DNA of 64,000 nucleotides from Streptomyces sp. V1I1 (GCF_030817355.1 NZ_JAUSZH010000001.1:7911001-7975000), one strand, 5' to 3'; shown: positions 51,486-61,017, counted from the first letter of the stretch. A program made the numbers and translations. Notes: generated by a model from the sequence alone, not told the origin.

Positions 51486-51683
51486 CACAGCTCCCTCTCT
51501 GGGCAGGTCGGGCGTGATCAAAGACGCTCCCGGCCTGACATCGCGGATCATCCCGCCAAATCAAGATGCGGGCCAACCATTTACGGGGCACTGAAGAATG
51601 ACGGGTCGAGTACCTTCTACGACTACATGGCCAAGGCCCTGACCCGCGAGTTGGGTCGGCTGCCGTGGCCCCGTGCCTGTTCG

Positions 51684-52661
51684 TTACGGGATACGTACGA
51701 CGACCTTGCCGGTGGCCTGATTGGTCTCCATGTACTGGTGCGCGGCGGCGATTTCCTCCAGCGTGAAGACGCGGTCCAGGTTGGCGTGGTAAGTGCCCTC
51801 GGACACGGCGTCGACGATGTGCTGGAGGGCCTCGGTGCCGGCGGAGCCCTGGAGGTCCTGGCTGTGGAAGGCGGTGAGCTTGGTGCCGGAGGGGATCATG
51901 GCGACAGGTTCGAAGTCGGGGATGGCCCATACGCCGCTGAGCATGCCGGTGACGCACACCGTGCCGCCGCGGGCTGCCAGGTGGAGGGAGTCCACGAGGG
52001 TGGGGGCGCCCACGAGGTCGAGGACGTAGTCCGGGCCGCCCGGGCGGATGGCACGTACCTGGTCGGCGATCGCGCCGGTGTCCACCACGACGTGGTCGGC
52101 GCCACGGGCAGCCAGCAGCTCCGCCTTGGCCGGACTGCGGGTGGTGGCAATGGTCTCCAGCCCCTGGTCGGCGGCCAGCGACAGCGCGGCCATGCCGACC
52201 GACGAGGTGCCGCCGCGCACCAGCAGTGTGCCGCCGCCGACGATGTTCAGGGCGGCGAGCGAACCGTATGCGGTGAGGTAGGTCTCGGGCAGCGCGCCGA
52301 AGGTGGCCCAGTCCAACGTGGTGGACACCGGCATGAGCAACTCGTCGGGCAGCAGCGCGTACTCGGCATAGCCGCCGTCGAAGGCGCGGCCCATCTCGCC
52401 CATTACAGCGGCCACCGTGGTCCCGGGCGGCAGCCCGGAGTCGGACGACTCGGCGACCACGCCGACACACTCGATGCCCAGCACCCGGGGGAAGCGGACG
52501 CTCGGTGAGTGGCCCTGCCGGGTCATCAGCTCCGAACGATTGAGCCCGAACGCCTTGACCTGCACCAGCGTCCAGCCGGGCCGCGCCGCGGGCCGCGGGA
52601 CGGTCCGCACCCTCAGCACCTCGGGCGGTCCCGGCCGCTCGACAACGGCCGCCTTCATCAT
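51684..52661 (-). CDS. Zinc-independent alcohol dehydrogenase / quinone oxidoreductase
   Basis: A 325-residue MDR-superfamily oxidoreductase. The N-terminal GroES-like fold includes KAFGLNRSELMTRQGHSPSV and FPRVLGIECVGVVAES. The NADP-binding region is LLVRGGTSSVGMAALSLAAD QGLETIATTR. Catalytic zinc ligands of true ADHs are absent, so it belongs to the quinone oxidoreductase/zeta-crystallin group. The ATG is at 52661 (a second ATG follows at once), with GGAG four bases ahead. It is oriented like the esterase gene, 198 bases from it. Confidence 0.9.
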   Translation of the reverse strand: MMKAAVVERPGPPEVLRVRTVPRPAARPGWTLVQVKAFGLNRSELMTRQGHSPSVRFPRVLGIECVGVVAESSDSGLPPGTTVAAVMGEMGRAFDGGYAEYALLPDELLMPVSTTLDWATFGALPETYLTAYGSLAALNIVGGGTLLVRGGTSSVGMAALSLAADQGLETIATTRSPAKAELLAARGADHVVVDTGAIADQVRAIRPGGPDYVLDLVGAPTLVDSLHLAARGGTVCVTGMLSGVWAIPDFEPVAMIPSGTKLTAFHSQDLQGSAGTEALQHIVDAVSEGTYHANLDRVFTLEEIAAAHQYMETNQATGKVVVRIP

Positions 52662-52939
52662 CGTCTCCACGTCTGTTCCCTCTCTGTCCAACAGCGCCGT
52701 ACAGGTCCTGCAACCCATTCGGGACAGCAGATCATCCGTGCACGGGCAATACGGACCGCACCGACGACAGTGCATGGGCGAGGGCGTGGCAAGAAGAAGC
52801 GGCTTTGCGGCGTTGTGCGACCAGCGCGCGTTTTCCCGAGGCGTCCGGCGGAGGGCTCCCGACTGCCCCGAAGCGTTTGGCTCCGCTCGTGAGCGGCCGG
52901 ACAGGTCCTGGCAGGTCCGCTCTTGGCTTTCGCCCCCGC

Positions 52940-54652
52940 TCAGCGCACCGGGATGATGTCGGGGGCGCCGAGTCGTACCGCGTCGGCGGTCTGGTCGTCC
53001 GGCTGTTGCTGGGCCTCGCGTTCGGCCGCCACCCGCTTCAGGTAGTGGTCGACTTCGCGGTCCTGCTGCGCCCGGTCCCACCCGAGGTGAGGTGCCATCA
53101 GTTCGGCGACGGTGCGCGCCGCGTCCACGCCGCGGTCCCAGGACTCGATGGAAATCCGGGTACGCCGGGCGAGCACATCGTCCAGATGGCGGGCTCCCTC
53201 ATGGGTCACCGCGTACACGGCCTCGACGCGCAGATAATCGTCGGAGCTCGGCAACGGCTCGCCGAGTGAGGGGTCGGCCCCGACCATGTTGAGCAGTTCG
53301 TGCACCAGGGAGCCATAGCGGTTCAGCAGGTGCTCGATGCGGGCGACATGCAGCCCGGAGCGTTCGGCGAGGCTGTGCCGGGAGTTCCACAGGGCCGGAT
53401 AGCCGTCGGCGCCGAGCAGCGGAACGCGCTGTGTGACGCAGTCGGCCACTTTCTCGTCCAGGCCGCGGGCCGCCTCGTCGACCGCGTCCTTGGCCATCAC
53501 CCGGTAAGTCGTGTACTTGCCGCCGGCCACCACGACGAGCCCGGGGACCGGATGCGCGACCAGGTGCTCCCGGGAGAGCTTGCTGGTCTCCGCGGCCTCG
53601 CCGGACAGGAGCGGGCGCAGACCGGCGTACACGCCCTCGACGTCCTCCGCGGCCAGCGGCGTGACCAGAACGCGGTTGACGTGTTCCAGCAGGTAGCTGA
53701 CGTCCTTGGAACTCAGCGCGGGATGGGCCTTGTCCAGTGTCCAGTCGGTGTCGGTCGTCCCGATGATCCAGTGCCGCCCCCAGGGAATGACGAACAGCAC
53801 GCTCTTCTCGGTGCGCAGGATCAGCCCGGTGTGGGAGATGATCCGGTCACGCGGGACCAGCAGATGCACGCCCTTGGAGGCGCGGACGTGGAACTGGCCG
53901 CGGGTGCCGGCCATGGTCTGGGTGTCGTCGGTCCACACGCCGGTCGCGTTGATGACCTGCTTGGCGAGCACCTCGGTCTCGTTGCCCGTCTCCAGGTCCG
54001 TGACCGCGGCGCCCACCACCCGCTCGCCCTGGCGCAGGAAGCGGCTGACGCGTGTGCGATTGGCGGCCAGTGCCCCGTAGGCGGCTGCCGTACGGGCGAG
54101 GAACATGGTGTGCCGGGCATCGTCGACCTGGGCGTCCCAGTACTGGATCGCGCCGGCCAGGGCGTCGGAGCGCAGCGCGGGCGCCTCGCGCAGGGCCTGG
54201 CGCTTGAGCAGGTGGCGGTGGCGCGGCAGGCCGCTGGAGGTGCCCGAGGCGGCGGCCATGGTGTCGTAGAGCAGCACGCCGAGGCCTACGTAAGGGCGCT
54301 CCCAGACCCGGTGTTGAAGCGGGTAGAGGAAGGGCACCGGCCGCACCAGATGCGGGGCCAGGAGCTGGAGCAGCAGCCCCCGCTCCTTGAGCGCTTCGGC
54401 GACCAGCCGGAAGTCCAGCATCTCGAGGTAGCGCAGGCCGCCGTGAATCAGCTTGCTGGAGCGGCTGGAAGTGCCCGAGGCCCAGTCCCGGGCTTCGACG
54501 AGGCCGACTCGCAGGCCCCGGGTAGCGGCGTCGAGGGCTGCTCCGGCGCCCACGACACCGCCACCGACGACCAGGACGTCCAGCTCACCTTCCCCCAACC
54601 TGACGAGGGCGTCCGCGCGTGCCTCGGGCGAGAGAGCCACCGGATTCACCAT
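52940..54652 (-). CDS. glpD: Glycerol-3-phosphate dehydrogenase (FAD-dependent)
   Basis: A 570-residue membrane-associated flavoprotein oxidising glycerol-3-phosphate to dihydroxyacetone phosphate. The FAD-binding motif is VLVVGGGVVGAGAALDAATR, followed by SSRSSKLIHGGLRYLEML. PWGRHWIIGTTDTDW, GLRPLLSG and GGKYTTYRVMAKDAVD are further family blocks. The C-terminal domain has YAVTHEGARHLDDVLARRTR. ATG 54652. The start is embedded in a three-fold 11-base repeat that duplicates the SD. glpD lies 96 bases downstream of glpK and belongs to the glycerol operon. Confidence 0.96.
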   Translation of the reverse strand: MVNPVALSPEARADALVRLGEGELDVLVVGGGVVGAGAALDAATRGLRVGLVEARDWASGTSSRSSKLIHGGLRYLEMLDFRLVAEALKERGLLLQLLAPHLVRPVPFLYPLQHRVWERPYVGLGVLLYDTMAAASGTSSGLPRHRHLLKRQALREAPALRSDALAGAIQYWDAQVDDARHTMFLARTAAAYGALAANRTRVSRFLRQGERVVGAAVTDLETGNETEVLAKQVINATGVWTDDTQTMAGTRGQFHVRASKGVHLLVPRDRIISHTGLILRTEKSVLFVIPWGRHWIIGTTDTDWTLDKAHPALSSKDVSYLLEHVNRVLVTPLAAEDVEGVYAGLRPLLSGEAAETSKLSREHLVAHPVPGLVVVAGGKYTTYRVMAKDAVDEAARGLDEKVADCVTQRVPLLGADGYPALWNSRHSLAERSGLHVARIEHLLNRYGSLVHELLNMVGADPSLGEPLPSSDDYLRVEAVYAVTHEGARHLDDVLARRTRISIESWDRGVDAARTVAELMAPHLGWDRAQQDREVDHYLKRVAAEREAQQQPDDQTADAVRLGAPDIIPVR

Positions 54653-54684
54653 CGGACTCCTATCGGACTCCTATCGGACGCCTA
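54652..54684 (-). repeat. Three tandem 11-bp units carrying the glpD Shine-Dalgarno
   Basis: On the plus strand TCGGACTCCTA at 54652-54662 is repeated at 54663-54673 and, with one change, TCGGACGCCTA at 54674-54684. Read on the coding strand each of the first two units gives AGGAG, so glpD has two stacked SD sites, and the third unit gives AGGCG. Slippage here would change SD number and spacing. Confidence 0.85.
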
Positions 54685-54748
54685 CTCGTGCTGCCTCGTG
54701 CGCTGCGCCCGTGGCCGGGGGCATCCCGCGGGCGCCGCGGGCCTGGGC

Positions 54749-56266
54749 CTATTCGACCTTGGCCCAGTCGAGCGTGCGCTCCACCGCCTTCTTCCAGCCC
54801 GCGTATCCTTCCGCGCGCTGCTCCTCGGACCACTCGGGCTCCCAGCGCTTGGACTCCTGCCAATGGGTGCGCAGCTCGTCGGTGTCCCCCCAGAAGCCGG
54901 TGGCCAGACCGGCCGCGTAGGCGGCACCGAGCGCGGTGGTCTCGGCGACGACCGGGCGGCTGACCGGTACGCCGAGGACATTGGCCTGGATCTGCATGCA
55001 CAGGTCGTTGGCCGTCACGCCGCCGTCGACCTTGAGCACGTCCAGATGGACGCCGGAGTCCTGCTCCATGGCCTCCACCACGTCGCGGCTCTGATAGCAG
55101 ATGGCTTCCAGGGCGGCGCGCGCCAGGTGGCCGTTGTCGTTGTACCGGGCGAGGCCGACGATCGCGCCGCGGGCGTCGGAGCGCCAGTACGGGGCGAACA
55201 GGCCCGAAAAGGCGGGGACGAAGTACATGCCGCCGTTGTCCTCGACCGTGCGGGCCAGCGTCTCGCTCTCGGCGGCGGTCTTGATGATCTTCAACTGGTC
55301 GCGCAGCCACTGCACCGCGGACCCGGTGACCGCGATGGACCCCTCCAGGGCGTAGATCGCCGGGCTGTCGCCGAACTGGTACGCCACGGTGGTGAGAAGA
55401 CCGTGCTGCGAGCGGACCAGTTCGGTGCCGGTGTTCAGCACCAGGAAGTTGCCGGTGCCGTAGGTGTTCTTGGCTTCGCCGGGCGCGTAGCAGACCTGCC
55501 CGACGGTGGCCGCCTGCTGGTCGCCGAGCACCCCGGTGATGGGGATGGCGGCGCGCAGCGGCCGGGAGGTGCGGGTCTCCCCGAACGCCTCCCGGTGGGA
55601 GGACGGGCTGATGGTGGGCAGCATCGCCCGGGGGATGTCGAAGAAGCCCAGCAACTCGTCGTCCCAGTCGAGGGTTTCCAGGTTCATCAGCATGGTGCGG
55701 CTGGCGTTGGTCACGTCGGTGGCGTGGATTCCGCCGTCGGGGCCCCCGGTGAGGTTCCACAGCACCCAGCAGTCCGTGTTGCCGAAGAGGGCATGGCCCT
55801 GCTCGGCCGCCTCGCGGACGCCGTCGACGTTCTCCAGAATCCACTTGATCTTGCCGCCGGAGAAGTAGGTGGCCGGCGGCAGTCCCGCCTTGCGGCGGAT
55901 GACGTCGCCCTGGCCCGAGCGTTCCAGGGCGGCCGCAATGGAGTCGGTGCGGGTGTCTTGCCAGACGATGGCGTTGTAGTAGGGACGGCCGTTGCGGGGG
56001 TCCCAGACGACGGTTGTCTCCCGCTGGTTGGTGATGCCGATCGCCGCCAGGTCGGACGGGGACAGGTTCCCGTGCCGGAGGGCGTTCTGGATCACCGAAT
56101 TGGTGCGTTCCCAGATCTCCACCGGGTCGTGCTCGACCCACCCCGAGCGCGGGAGTATCTGGGCGTGCTCCAGCTGGTGCTTCGCCACTTCGTTGCCGTC
56201 ATGGTCGAAGATCATGAAACGGGTGCTGGTGGTTCCCTGGTCCACTGCGCCGACGAAGTCCGCCAT
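54749..56266 (-). CDS. glpK: Glycerol kinase
   Basis: A 505-residue FGGY kinase phosphorylating glycerol to glycerol-3-phosphate. It has the ATP-binding [30 protein letters not shown], the glycerol-site WVLWNLTGG and [17 protein letters not shown] block, [10 protein letters not shown], and the C-terminal [18 protein letters not shown] then [24 protein letters not shown] 56266 with GAGAGGCGG ahead. It sits between a broken glpF and glpD. The gene is intact; glycerol would enter through the separate intact glpF at 57813. Confidence 0.96.
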   Translation of the reverse strand: MADFVGAVDQGTTSTRFMIFDHDGNEVAKHQLEHAQILPRSGWVEHDPVEIWERTNSVIQNALRHGNLSPSDLAAIGITNQRETTVVWDPRNGRPYYNAIVWQDTRTDSIAAALERSGQGDVIRRKAGLPPATYFSGGKIKWILENVDGVREAAEQGHALFGNTDCWVLWNLTGGPDGGIHATDVTNASRTMLMNLETLDWDDELLGFFDIPRAMLPTISPSSHREAFGETRTSRPLRAAIPITGVLGDQQAATVGQVCYAPGEAKNTYGTGNFLVLNTGTELVRSQHGLLTTVAYQFGDSPAIYALEGSIAVTGSAVQWLRDQLKIIKTAAESETLARTVEDNGGMYFVPAFSGLFAPYWRSDARGAIVGLARYNDNGHLARAALEAICYQSRDVVEAMEQDSGVHLDVLKVDGGVTANDLCMQIQANVLGVPVSRPVVAETTALGAAYAAGLATGFWGDTDELRTHWQESKRWEPEWSEEQRAEGYAGWKKAVERTLDWAKVE

Positions 56267-56320
56267 GGCAATGCCGCCTCTCTTGTGGGATGGACTGGTT
56301 GCGGCCTCACGCAGGGCCGG

Positions 56321-56750
56321 TCAGCCCTCGGGGGTCGGGACGCGTCCGAGGGCTCCGGCTCCGCGGTCGGCAGGAACCGGCTGATGAGGAACTTGTACAG
56401 GAACGCTCCGAGCAGGGCCGCCGATCAGCGGACCGATGATCGGCACCCAGAAGTAGAAGCTTCCGCACTGATCTCGCCACGCTCCGCCGTACCCGGTGAA
56501 GAAGCTGGCCAGCCGGGGACCGAAGTCACGAGCCGGGTTGATTGCGTATCCCGCGTCGGTGCCCCGGCCCATGCCGATGCCTACCATCTTCGGTTGCGGT
56601 GTGGTGGCTCAAGTGGCCGCCGGCGGAGCACCCACGGATCCCGACGCTGTCGTGATTTCGAGGCCGCCCGGGGAGGATGAGAATCAGAGTGTCGGCGAAT
56701 TCGGCTGAAAGCTCGCCGACCAGCCCTGATCTTCTAAGACGCTCAGCCAT
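56321..56750 (-). pseudogene. glpF-like aquaglyceroporin remnant with deletion and apparent micro-inversion
   Basis: The minus strand starts as an MIP channel, MAERLRRSGLVGELSAEFAD TLILIL, and then loses sense. The expected continuation, FGCGVVAQVAAGGAPTDP, is found on the plus strand at 56589-56642, so this piece is inverted. After it the minus strand resumes far downstream in the gene: IGMGRGTDAGYAINPARDFG PRLASF, with the second NPA motif, through FYFWVPIIGPLIGG. A shift to another frame gives ALLGAFLYKFLISRFLPTAE, and another returns to GRVPTPEG and the stop at 56321. About 150 residues, including the first NPA motif, are gone. Comparison to intact relatives is from memory. Confidence 0.75.
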
Positions 56751-57209
56751 GGGAGCCCGCTTCCTGCCGGCTCAGGACCGGCCGTCGCTTGCCCGAGTCC
56801 CCCAAGACGTCATCGTATGACGATCAAGAGTCGGCCGCATGCGAGGCGGCGTGGTCCCGCACTCGACCGGCTCGGAGACCGACGCCCGCGTCGTCGCGGG
56901 GGAGGGAGAGAGCGGCGCGGGGAGCCCACGGGGCGATGCCGAGCGGCATCTCCGGTTCGAACCCTGACCACAGCCGTCAGCCGACCTTTAGGGCGCCCGT
57001 CAGCGGGAAACCGCAGTTAGGAGCCGTGAAACCGGCTCGTGTCGGCCCAGCACCTGATGCGCTTGGTGAAAGTGCTCACCACGCCATGTCGAAGGCGAAA
57101 CTGTATGCGGCGGTCCGGCGTGGCCGCCGTGGCGGCTTGGCGCCTCGAGATCGGCACCGACTCCTGGCCCGGGCGCAGCACGTGCCGCCGGACCGGGACA
57201 CCTCGTCGG
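56751..57209. other. Rearranged stretch upstream of the broken glpF
   Basis: About 460 bases with no recognised gene. The promoter of glpK-glpD would normally lie upstream of glpF here. No IclR-type (GylR) regulator gene is found. Long plus-strand frames crossing this stretch are low-complexity Arg/Gly/Pro sequences. Confidence 0.35.
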
Positions 57210-57356
57210 TCAGGCACTCGGGGTCTGGCAGACGGGGCAGATCTCGTGGCGGCCATCGTTCACCACGCTCCCCCAGCCGCGGCACTCGTCGCAGTCGCGA
57301 GCTAGGGCGATGTTCGCTCGGGGGGCGGGAGCGTTGGGGTGGGCTCCAGTGGGCAT
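57210..57356 (-). CDS. 48-residue zinc-ribbon-like small protein
   Basis: A minus-strand ORF from ATG 57356 to TGA 57210, too short for usual calling. The protein ends RDCDECRGWGSVVNDGRHEI CPVCQTPSA: two CxxC pairs (CDEC, CPVC) separated by 15 residues, a zinc-ribbon layout seen in many small Streptomyces proteins. The first 20 residues are Pro/Ala-rich. GAGGAAAA lies nine bases ahead of the ATG. Role unknown. It sits between the IS3 remnant and broken glpF. Confidence 0.65.
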   Translation of the reverse strand: MPTGAHPNAPAPRANIALARDCDECRGWGSVVNDGRHEICPVCQTPSA

Positions 57357-57540
57357 CAGGTCGTTTTCCTCGGGTAGAGGGCTATGCATGGCAAAACTAT
57401 GACATAAGGCGCATAAATATGCAAACCGGCGTTGGGTCCGGCGCGGTGGGCAAGTCGGCCCTCGTGCGATCAGCCGATGCCTGTCAGCGCGCCTGCTCGG
57501 GCATGCAGTTTTTGTCGAACGAGCAGTTCAATCAGGCGTT

Positions 57541-57710
57541 CACGATGCACGGCACCGTGATGCTGCTGAAGGTCTCCCGGACCGCCTTCTCGCCCGCATC
57601 ACCGGCAAGCCTGGTCCCCGCGCGCTCCGCGACGCTGAGCTGACGGAGCAGATCACCAACGTCCACATGGGATCGCGTGGAACCTACGGCGCACCGCGTG
57701 TCGCCGGCTT
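57541..57710 (+). mobile_element. IS3-family transposase (orfB) remnant
   Basis: The plus strand reads VMLLKVSRTAF and, after a frameshift, ARITGKPGPRALRDAELTEQ ITNVHMGSRGTYGAPRV. This is the HTH_21 region at the start of IS3 orfB (pattern AELxExIxxIHxxSRGTYGAPRVHAEL). The catalytic DDE core and terminal repeats are absent. Downstream of PRV the sequence soon stops (IMPLQTGA). It lies between intact and broken glpF and is the likely relic of the event that rearranged the locus. Confidence 0.75.
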
Positions 57711-57812
57711 CACGAACTGGATCATGCCGCTGCAGACCGGCGCCTGATGTGGCTTTCCCCCGGTGGAACGCGCTCGCGGCGGTTCCGTGTTGCCCCCTAC
57801 TGGGCAATACAT

Positions 57813-58700
57813 CTAGGGCTCTTCGGTGGCGGGTCCTTCTTCGGTCAAGCCGTTCCTGGCCTTGATCAGCGGAGTGATGAGCAGGTCGTACACGACGATA
57901 CCGATGACTCCGCCGATGAGTGGACCGACAATGGGAATCCACCAGTAGCCGCTGAACCATTCGAAACTCCCGGGGAGGGCAATAGATCCCCAGCCTTCGA
58001 AGAATGTGAACAATCGGGGGCCGAAGTCCCGTGCGGGATTGATCGCGTACCCGGCGTTGGTGCCGAAGGTCAAACCGATCGCGACGACCACCAGGCCGAT
58101 GAGGAACGGGCCGAGATTGGACATCGGAGCCGTATTGCGGGTGTCGATGAGTGCACAGATCAGCAGAAGCAGGATTCCGGTCCCCACGATCTGGTCGAGC
58201 AGGGGTCCCCACCATGAAGCTCCGAAGTATTCGGCGGGGAATGTGGCGAAGATCGAATATGTGCCGAGAGATTTGTCCCGCGGGACTCCCGCCTTGGCGT
58301 TGGCCGCGTCGATCGCCCACCTGTAGGACGCGTAGACGAGCGCGGCGGCGACGAAGGCGCCCACGACCTGCGCCAGCCAGTAGGGCAGGACCTTCCGCCA
58401 GGGGAAATCCCTTCGAACCGCGAAGGCGAGGGTCACCGCGGGGTTGAGGTGGGCGCCGCTGATGCCGCCGGCCACGTATACGCCGAATACCACGGCGAGG
58501 CCCCAGCCCCACGAGATGATGAGCCAGTTGTCGGCCCCGAAGTCCGCGGTTTGTCGGCCTGAGCCGGGCAGACCGACGACTGCGACGGCCACCGACCCGA
58601 TGCCCAGCAGAAGCAGGACGAACGTTCCCAGGAACTCGGCAACCATCTCACCGCCGAGGCCTTCTCGATAACCGCGTCGATGCACAGTGCGTTCAGCCAT
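57813..58700 (-). CDS. glpF: Glycerol uptake facilitator (aquaglyceroporin)
   Basis: A 295-residue MIP-family channel with six helices. The NPA motifs are SGAHLNPAVTLAFAVR and GYAINPARDFGPRLF. Helix 1 is VAEFLGTFVLLLLGIGSVAV. The aspartate after the second NPA (NPARD) is the usual glycerol-channel marker. ATG 58700 follows GGGAG; the frame is open to 58736. It differs in sequence from the broken glpF next to glpK, so the two are paralogues and not copies of one recent duplication. It is oriented toward glpK but separated by about 1.5 kb of debris. Confidence 0.93.
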   Translation of the reverse strand: MAERTVHRRGYREGLGGEMVAEFLGTFVLLLLGIGSVAVAVVGLPGSGRQTADFGADNWLIISWGWGLAVVFGVYVAGGISGAHLNPAVTLAFAVRRDFPWRKVLPYWLAQVVGAFVAAALVYASYRWAIDAANAKAGVPRDKSLGTYSIFATFPAEYFGASWWGPLLDQIVGTGILLLLICALIDTRNTAPMSNLGPFLIGLVVVAIGLTFGTNAGYAINPARDFGPRLFTFFEGWGSIALPGSFEWFSGYWWIPIVGPLIGGVIGIVVYDLLITPLIKARNGLTEEGPATEEP

Positions 58701-59118
58701 CGGCTCTCCCTGGTCGGAATGGAACATACCTGCCATCGGAAACGTAGGCGGAGGGGAGCCCAGCGGAGTGAGCCTGCTGGCGAGTCCCCAGAATTTCCCC
58801 CCGGTGGAGCACAGCCGAGCTGCGCCAATTGCCCGGCGGAGCGCTGAGCCGAGCCGGGGATCGCCGAACGGCCCACAAATCGACGCCGATTAGTGCCTAA
58901 GGTCCGGAGAGGGGACGTACGTGCGGCTGCCCGACGTATCCGCGTCCAGCCGCGCTGCGGAGATTCAGGCGGCGACGCGGCCCGGGAGCGGCAGCAGTCC
59001 GGCGCCGAGCCGGCGTGTCGACTCCAGGACGTCCATCGGATGTCCCAGGCCTTCTGCCCTGGCGGGTTCGGTCGGGCATAACAGATCCTACAAGGACGGG
59101 TGTTGGCGCACCTCACCC
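58701..59118. other. Upstream region of glpF without recognised genes
   Basis: About 420 bases. No regulator gene or clear IclR operator was identified. A minus-strand frame near 59060-58960 ends GHPMDVLESTRRLGAGLLPL PGRVAA and looks like the C-terminal end of some protein, but I could not place it. Confidence 0.35.
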
Positions 59119-59621
59119 CTCCGGGCGGCGTACGTGGAAGAGTCGGCGGGAGACGGGGTTGGCGGGCTCGGGAGCGTCAAGGACGTCGATCCGTTCAACG
59201 ACGAGACCGTGGCATGTGAGCAGGGAAGGGACTCCCAGAGGTCAGGTGTGAGGACCCACATGTGGACTGTGGGTCGGCCGCCGCCGGCCAGCGGCAGGAT
59301 CTCGGGGCGCGGCGTAATCGGGCTGGAGGGCGGCGTTCCGGCGGAGTTGGTGTGCAGGACGGAGAACAGCAGGCGGCCGCCCGCTTGAGGGCCTGAGCGA
59401 GGGCGGGGAGGAGGTCGGGTTCGATGTAGCCAAGACGGTGGACGGAGTAGATCAGGCCGTACGGCTTGGCGCGGCGCAGGTGCGTCACGGCATCGGCCAG
59501 CACGAAGCGCACCTCGCGCTGGCCGCCGTAGCGTGTGACGGCCCGCTTATGCTGGGTGGGGGAGGGAGTCCACGGCATCGATCAGCGCACTGCGTTCGCG
59601 GGCGACGAGCGCCGCGAACTA
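59119..59621. repeat. 0.5-kb direct repeat, copy 1
   Basis: Nearly identical to 62194-62694 in the same orientation, about 3.07 kb away. Both begin CTCCGGGCGGCGTACGTGG and end around GGGCGACGAGCGCCG. Differences are few: c/t at 59259 versus 62334, a three-base indel near 59410, and scattered substitutions. It carries the 3' part of a methyltransferase pseudogene on the minus strand. Confidence 0.9.
59122..59621 (-). pseudogene. SAM-dependent methyltransferase fragment (copy 1)
   Basis: Within repeat copy 1 the minus strand encodes the middle and end of a class I methyltransferase, broken by frameshifts. It has [33 protein letters not shown], then in another frame [31 protein letters not shown], and after a further shift LLTCHGLVVERIDVLDAPEP then RRLFHVRR. 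The SAM-binding N-terminus is missing because the repeat ends there. Unlike copy 2, the codon after the HM pair is TGG rather than a stop. Confidence 0.8.
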
Positions 59622-59626
59622 GCGAT

Positions 59627-60545
59627 CAGCGTGACCACCGCCACCTACAACCAGGCCTGGGGCATCCTTCAGGTCTATACCAACTTCCTGGCTCTGGCCC
59701 TGGTGTCCGTGGCCGGATACATCATGAGCAGCGCCGTGCAGACGCGAGGCAGAGCGAGCTCGACCAGGTTCGCCGGATCCCCCGTGGCGGCCCAGGGGGT
59801 CGTACTGCGGGCTGTACCCGCGCGGCTGGGCCCGGTCCGGGCGGCCAGCCTGTGCCCCGCAGCTGGGACGGGGGCACAGGTCGGCGGTGATCTGTACGAG
59901 GCCGTGGAGACGCGGTACGGCGGCCGGATGATCGTGGGGGATGTCCGGGGCAAGGGGCTGTCTGTCATGCGCGCGGTCGCGGTGGCGCTGGGCGCGTTTC
60001 GCGAGGCCGCGCACTGCGAGGATGACCTGGTGGAGGTCATGAACCCTGCGCGGCCGCGCCGCGACGGGAGATCGCCGTCCCGGGTGCGTACGCTCAGGAA
60101 GTCCTGATGGAGGGGTTCACCACCGCGCTCGTGGCCCAGGTGCCGGACGAACCCGTGGTGCCTGGTCAACCGTGGCCATCCGCCTCCGCTGGTGCTGCAC
60201 CAGGGCAGGGGTCAGGCCCTGATGCCCGCCTCGCCACTGCCGCCTCTCGGCCTGGAAGACCTCTTCAACGGCCCTCCCGCCAAGCCCGAGAGCTATCCGT
60301 TCGTACCCGGCGACCGTCTGCTGCTGTACACCGACGGCGTGATCGAAGCCCGCAATCGCGACAACGACTTCTTCGCCCTGCCGGAGACCATGGAGGGGAT
60401 ACGCGCCGGCGCGCCACCCCGCCGGAGTCCCTGGAAGAACCGCACCAGGCATTGATCCGCCACACTGAGGGTCCCTTGGCGGACGATGTGGCGATGATCC
60501 TCGTTGACCGGGCCGATCAAGAAGTCGGCAAGCAGATCGGCGCAG
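59627..60545 (+). pseudogene. SpoIIE-type PP2C phosphatase, multiply frameshifted
   Basis: A RsbU-like phosphatase gene in decay. It starts within a membrane segment (QAWGILQVYTNFLALALVSV AGY), then in shifting frames SELDQVRRI, AQGVVLRAVPARLGPVRAAS and GAQVGGDLYEAVETRYGGRM IVGDVRGKGLS. Next come MEGFTTALVAQVPDEPVV and, shifted again, LEDLFNGPPAKPESYPFVPG DRLLLYTDGVIEARNRDNDF. A last shift gives ADDVAMILVDRAD. At least four frameshifts separate the parts. The 5' end abuts repeat copy 1, which has replaced the start of the gene. No working product is possible. Confidence 0.82.
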
Positions 60546-60782
60546 CTGCCACCTCCTCACGTGACAGGCCGCATTGACTGCCTCCCGCAGGGCTCCCACC
60601 TCTGCGCGGGCGGCCTGCCCGCCCCGAGCGGCAGCGGCTCACTGGGCTCTCATGAGCACCGCCGGGCCGTCCGTCGTTCAGTTACCGCAGTCCTCCCAGA
60701 CGATGGAGGAATCCGCGAGGACGCGGCCGACAGCTCGGGCGCTTTCCGGGGCGTACGAGTTGGCGCCGTAGAGGCGAAGCCG

Positions 60783-60812
60783 ACGTGGCCGCCGACACAT
60801 CGGCGGCCACGT
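60783..60812 (+). terminator. Terminator-like hairpin
   Basis: ACGTGGCCGCCGA at 60783-60795, loop CACA, and its complement TCGGCGGCCACGT at 60800-60812: a perfect 13-base stem with a tetraloop. It lies downstream of the SpoIIE pseudogene and 205 bases before the AOC-like gene. The strand cannot be decided from the hairpin itself. About 100 bases earlier the minus strand reads YGANSYAPESARAVGRVLAD, perhaps a scrap of an enolase-superfamily gene (low confidence). Confidence 0.65.
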
Positions 60813-61017
60813 TCCCGGGGAGCCCTGCCCCGCCCCCTCACCGCACCGCTGCCGCCGGGTTAGGAGCGGCCGAACGAGGCCATCGTCCTGGCGATGCGGC
60901 GAGAGGCGGCCGAATGGATGAACCAGGCATTTTGGATGCGTTTGGTAATTGACGCTAGATCAGACAATGGCAATTCTGAAGCGCACCCAAAAAGCCACTT
61001 GTATAAGGGGAGGAAGA

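Noticed and set aside
53300..56680. A 1126-codon plus-strand ORF across glpD and glpK
   Set aside because: It is the antisense shadow of two genes with strong family motifs; its protein is low-complexity Gly/Ala/Arg/Val with no domains, as produced by high-GC third-position bias.
60672..60765. Possible enolase-superfamily scrap on the minus strand
   Set aside because: About 30 residues with a plausible pattern are too few to call without alignment.
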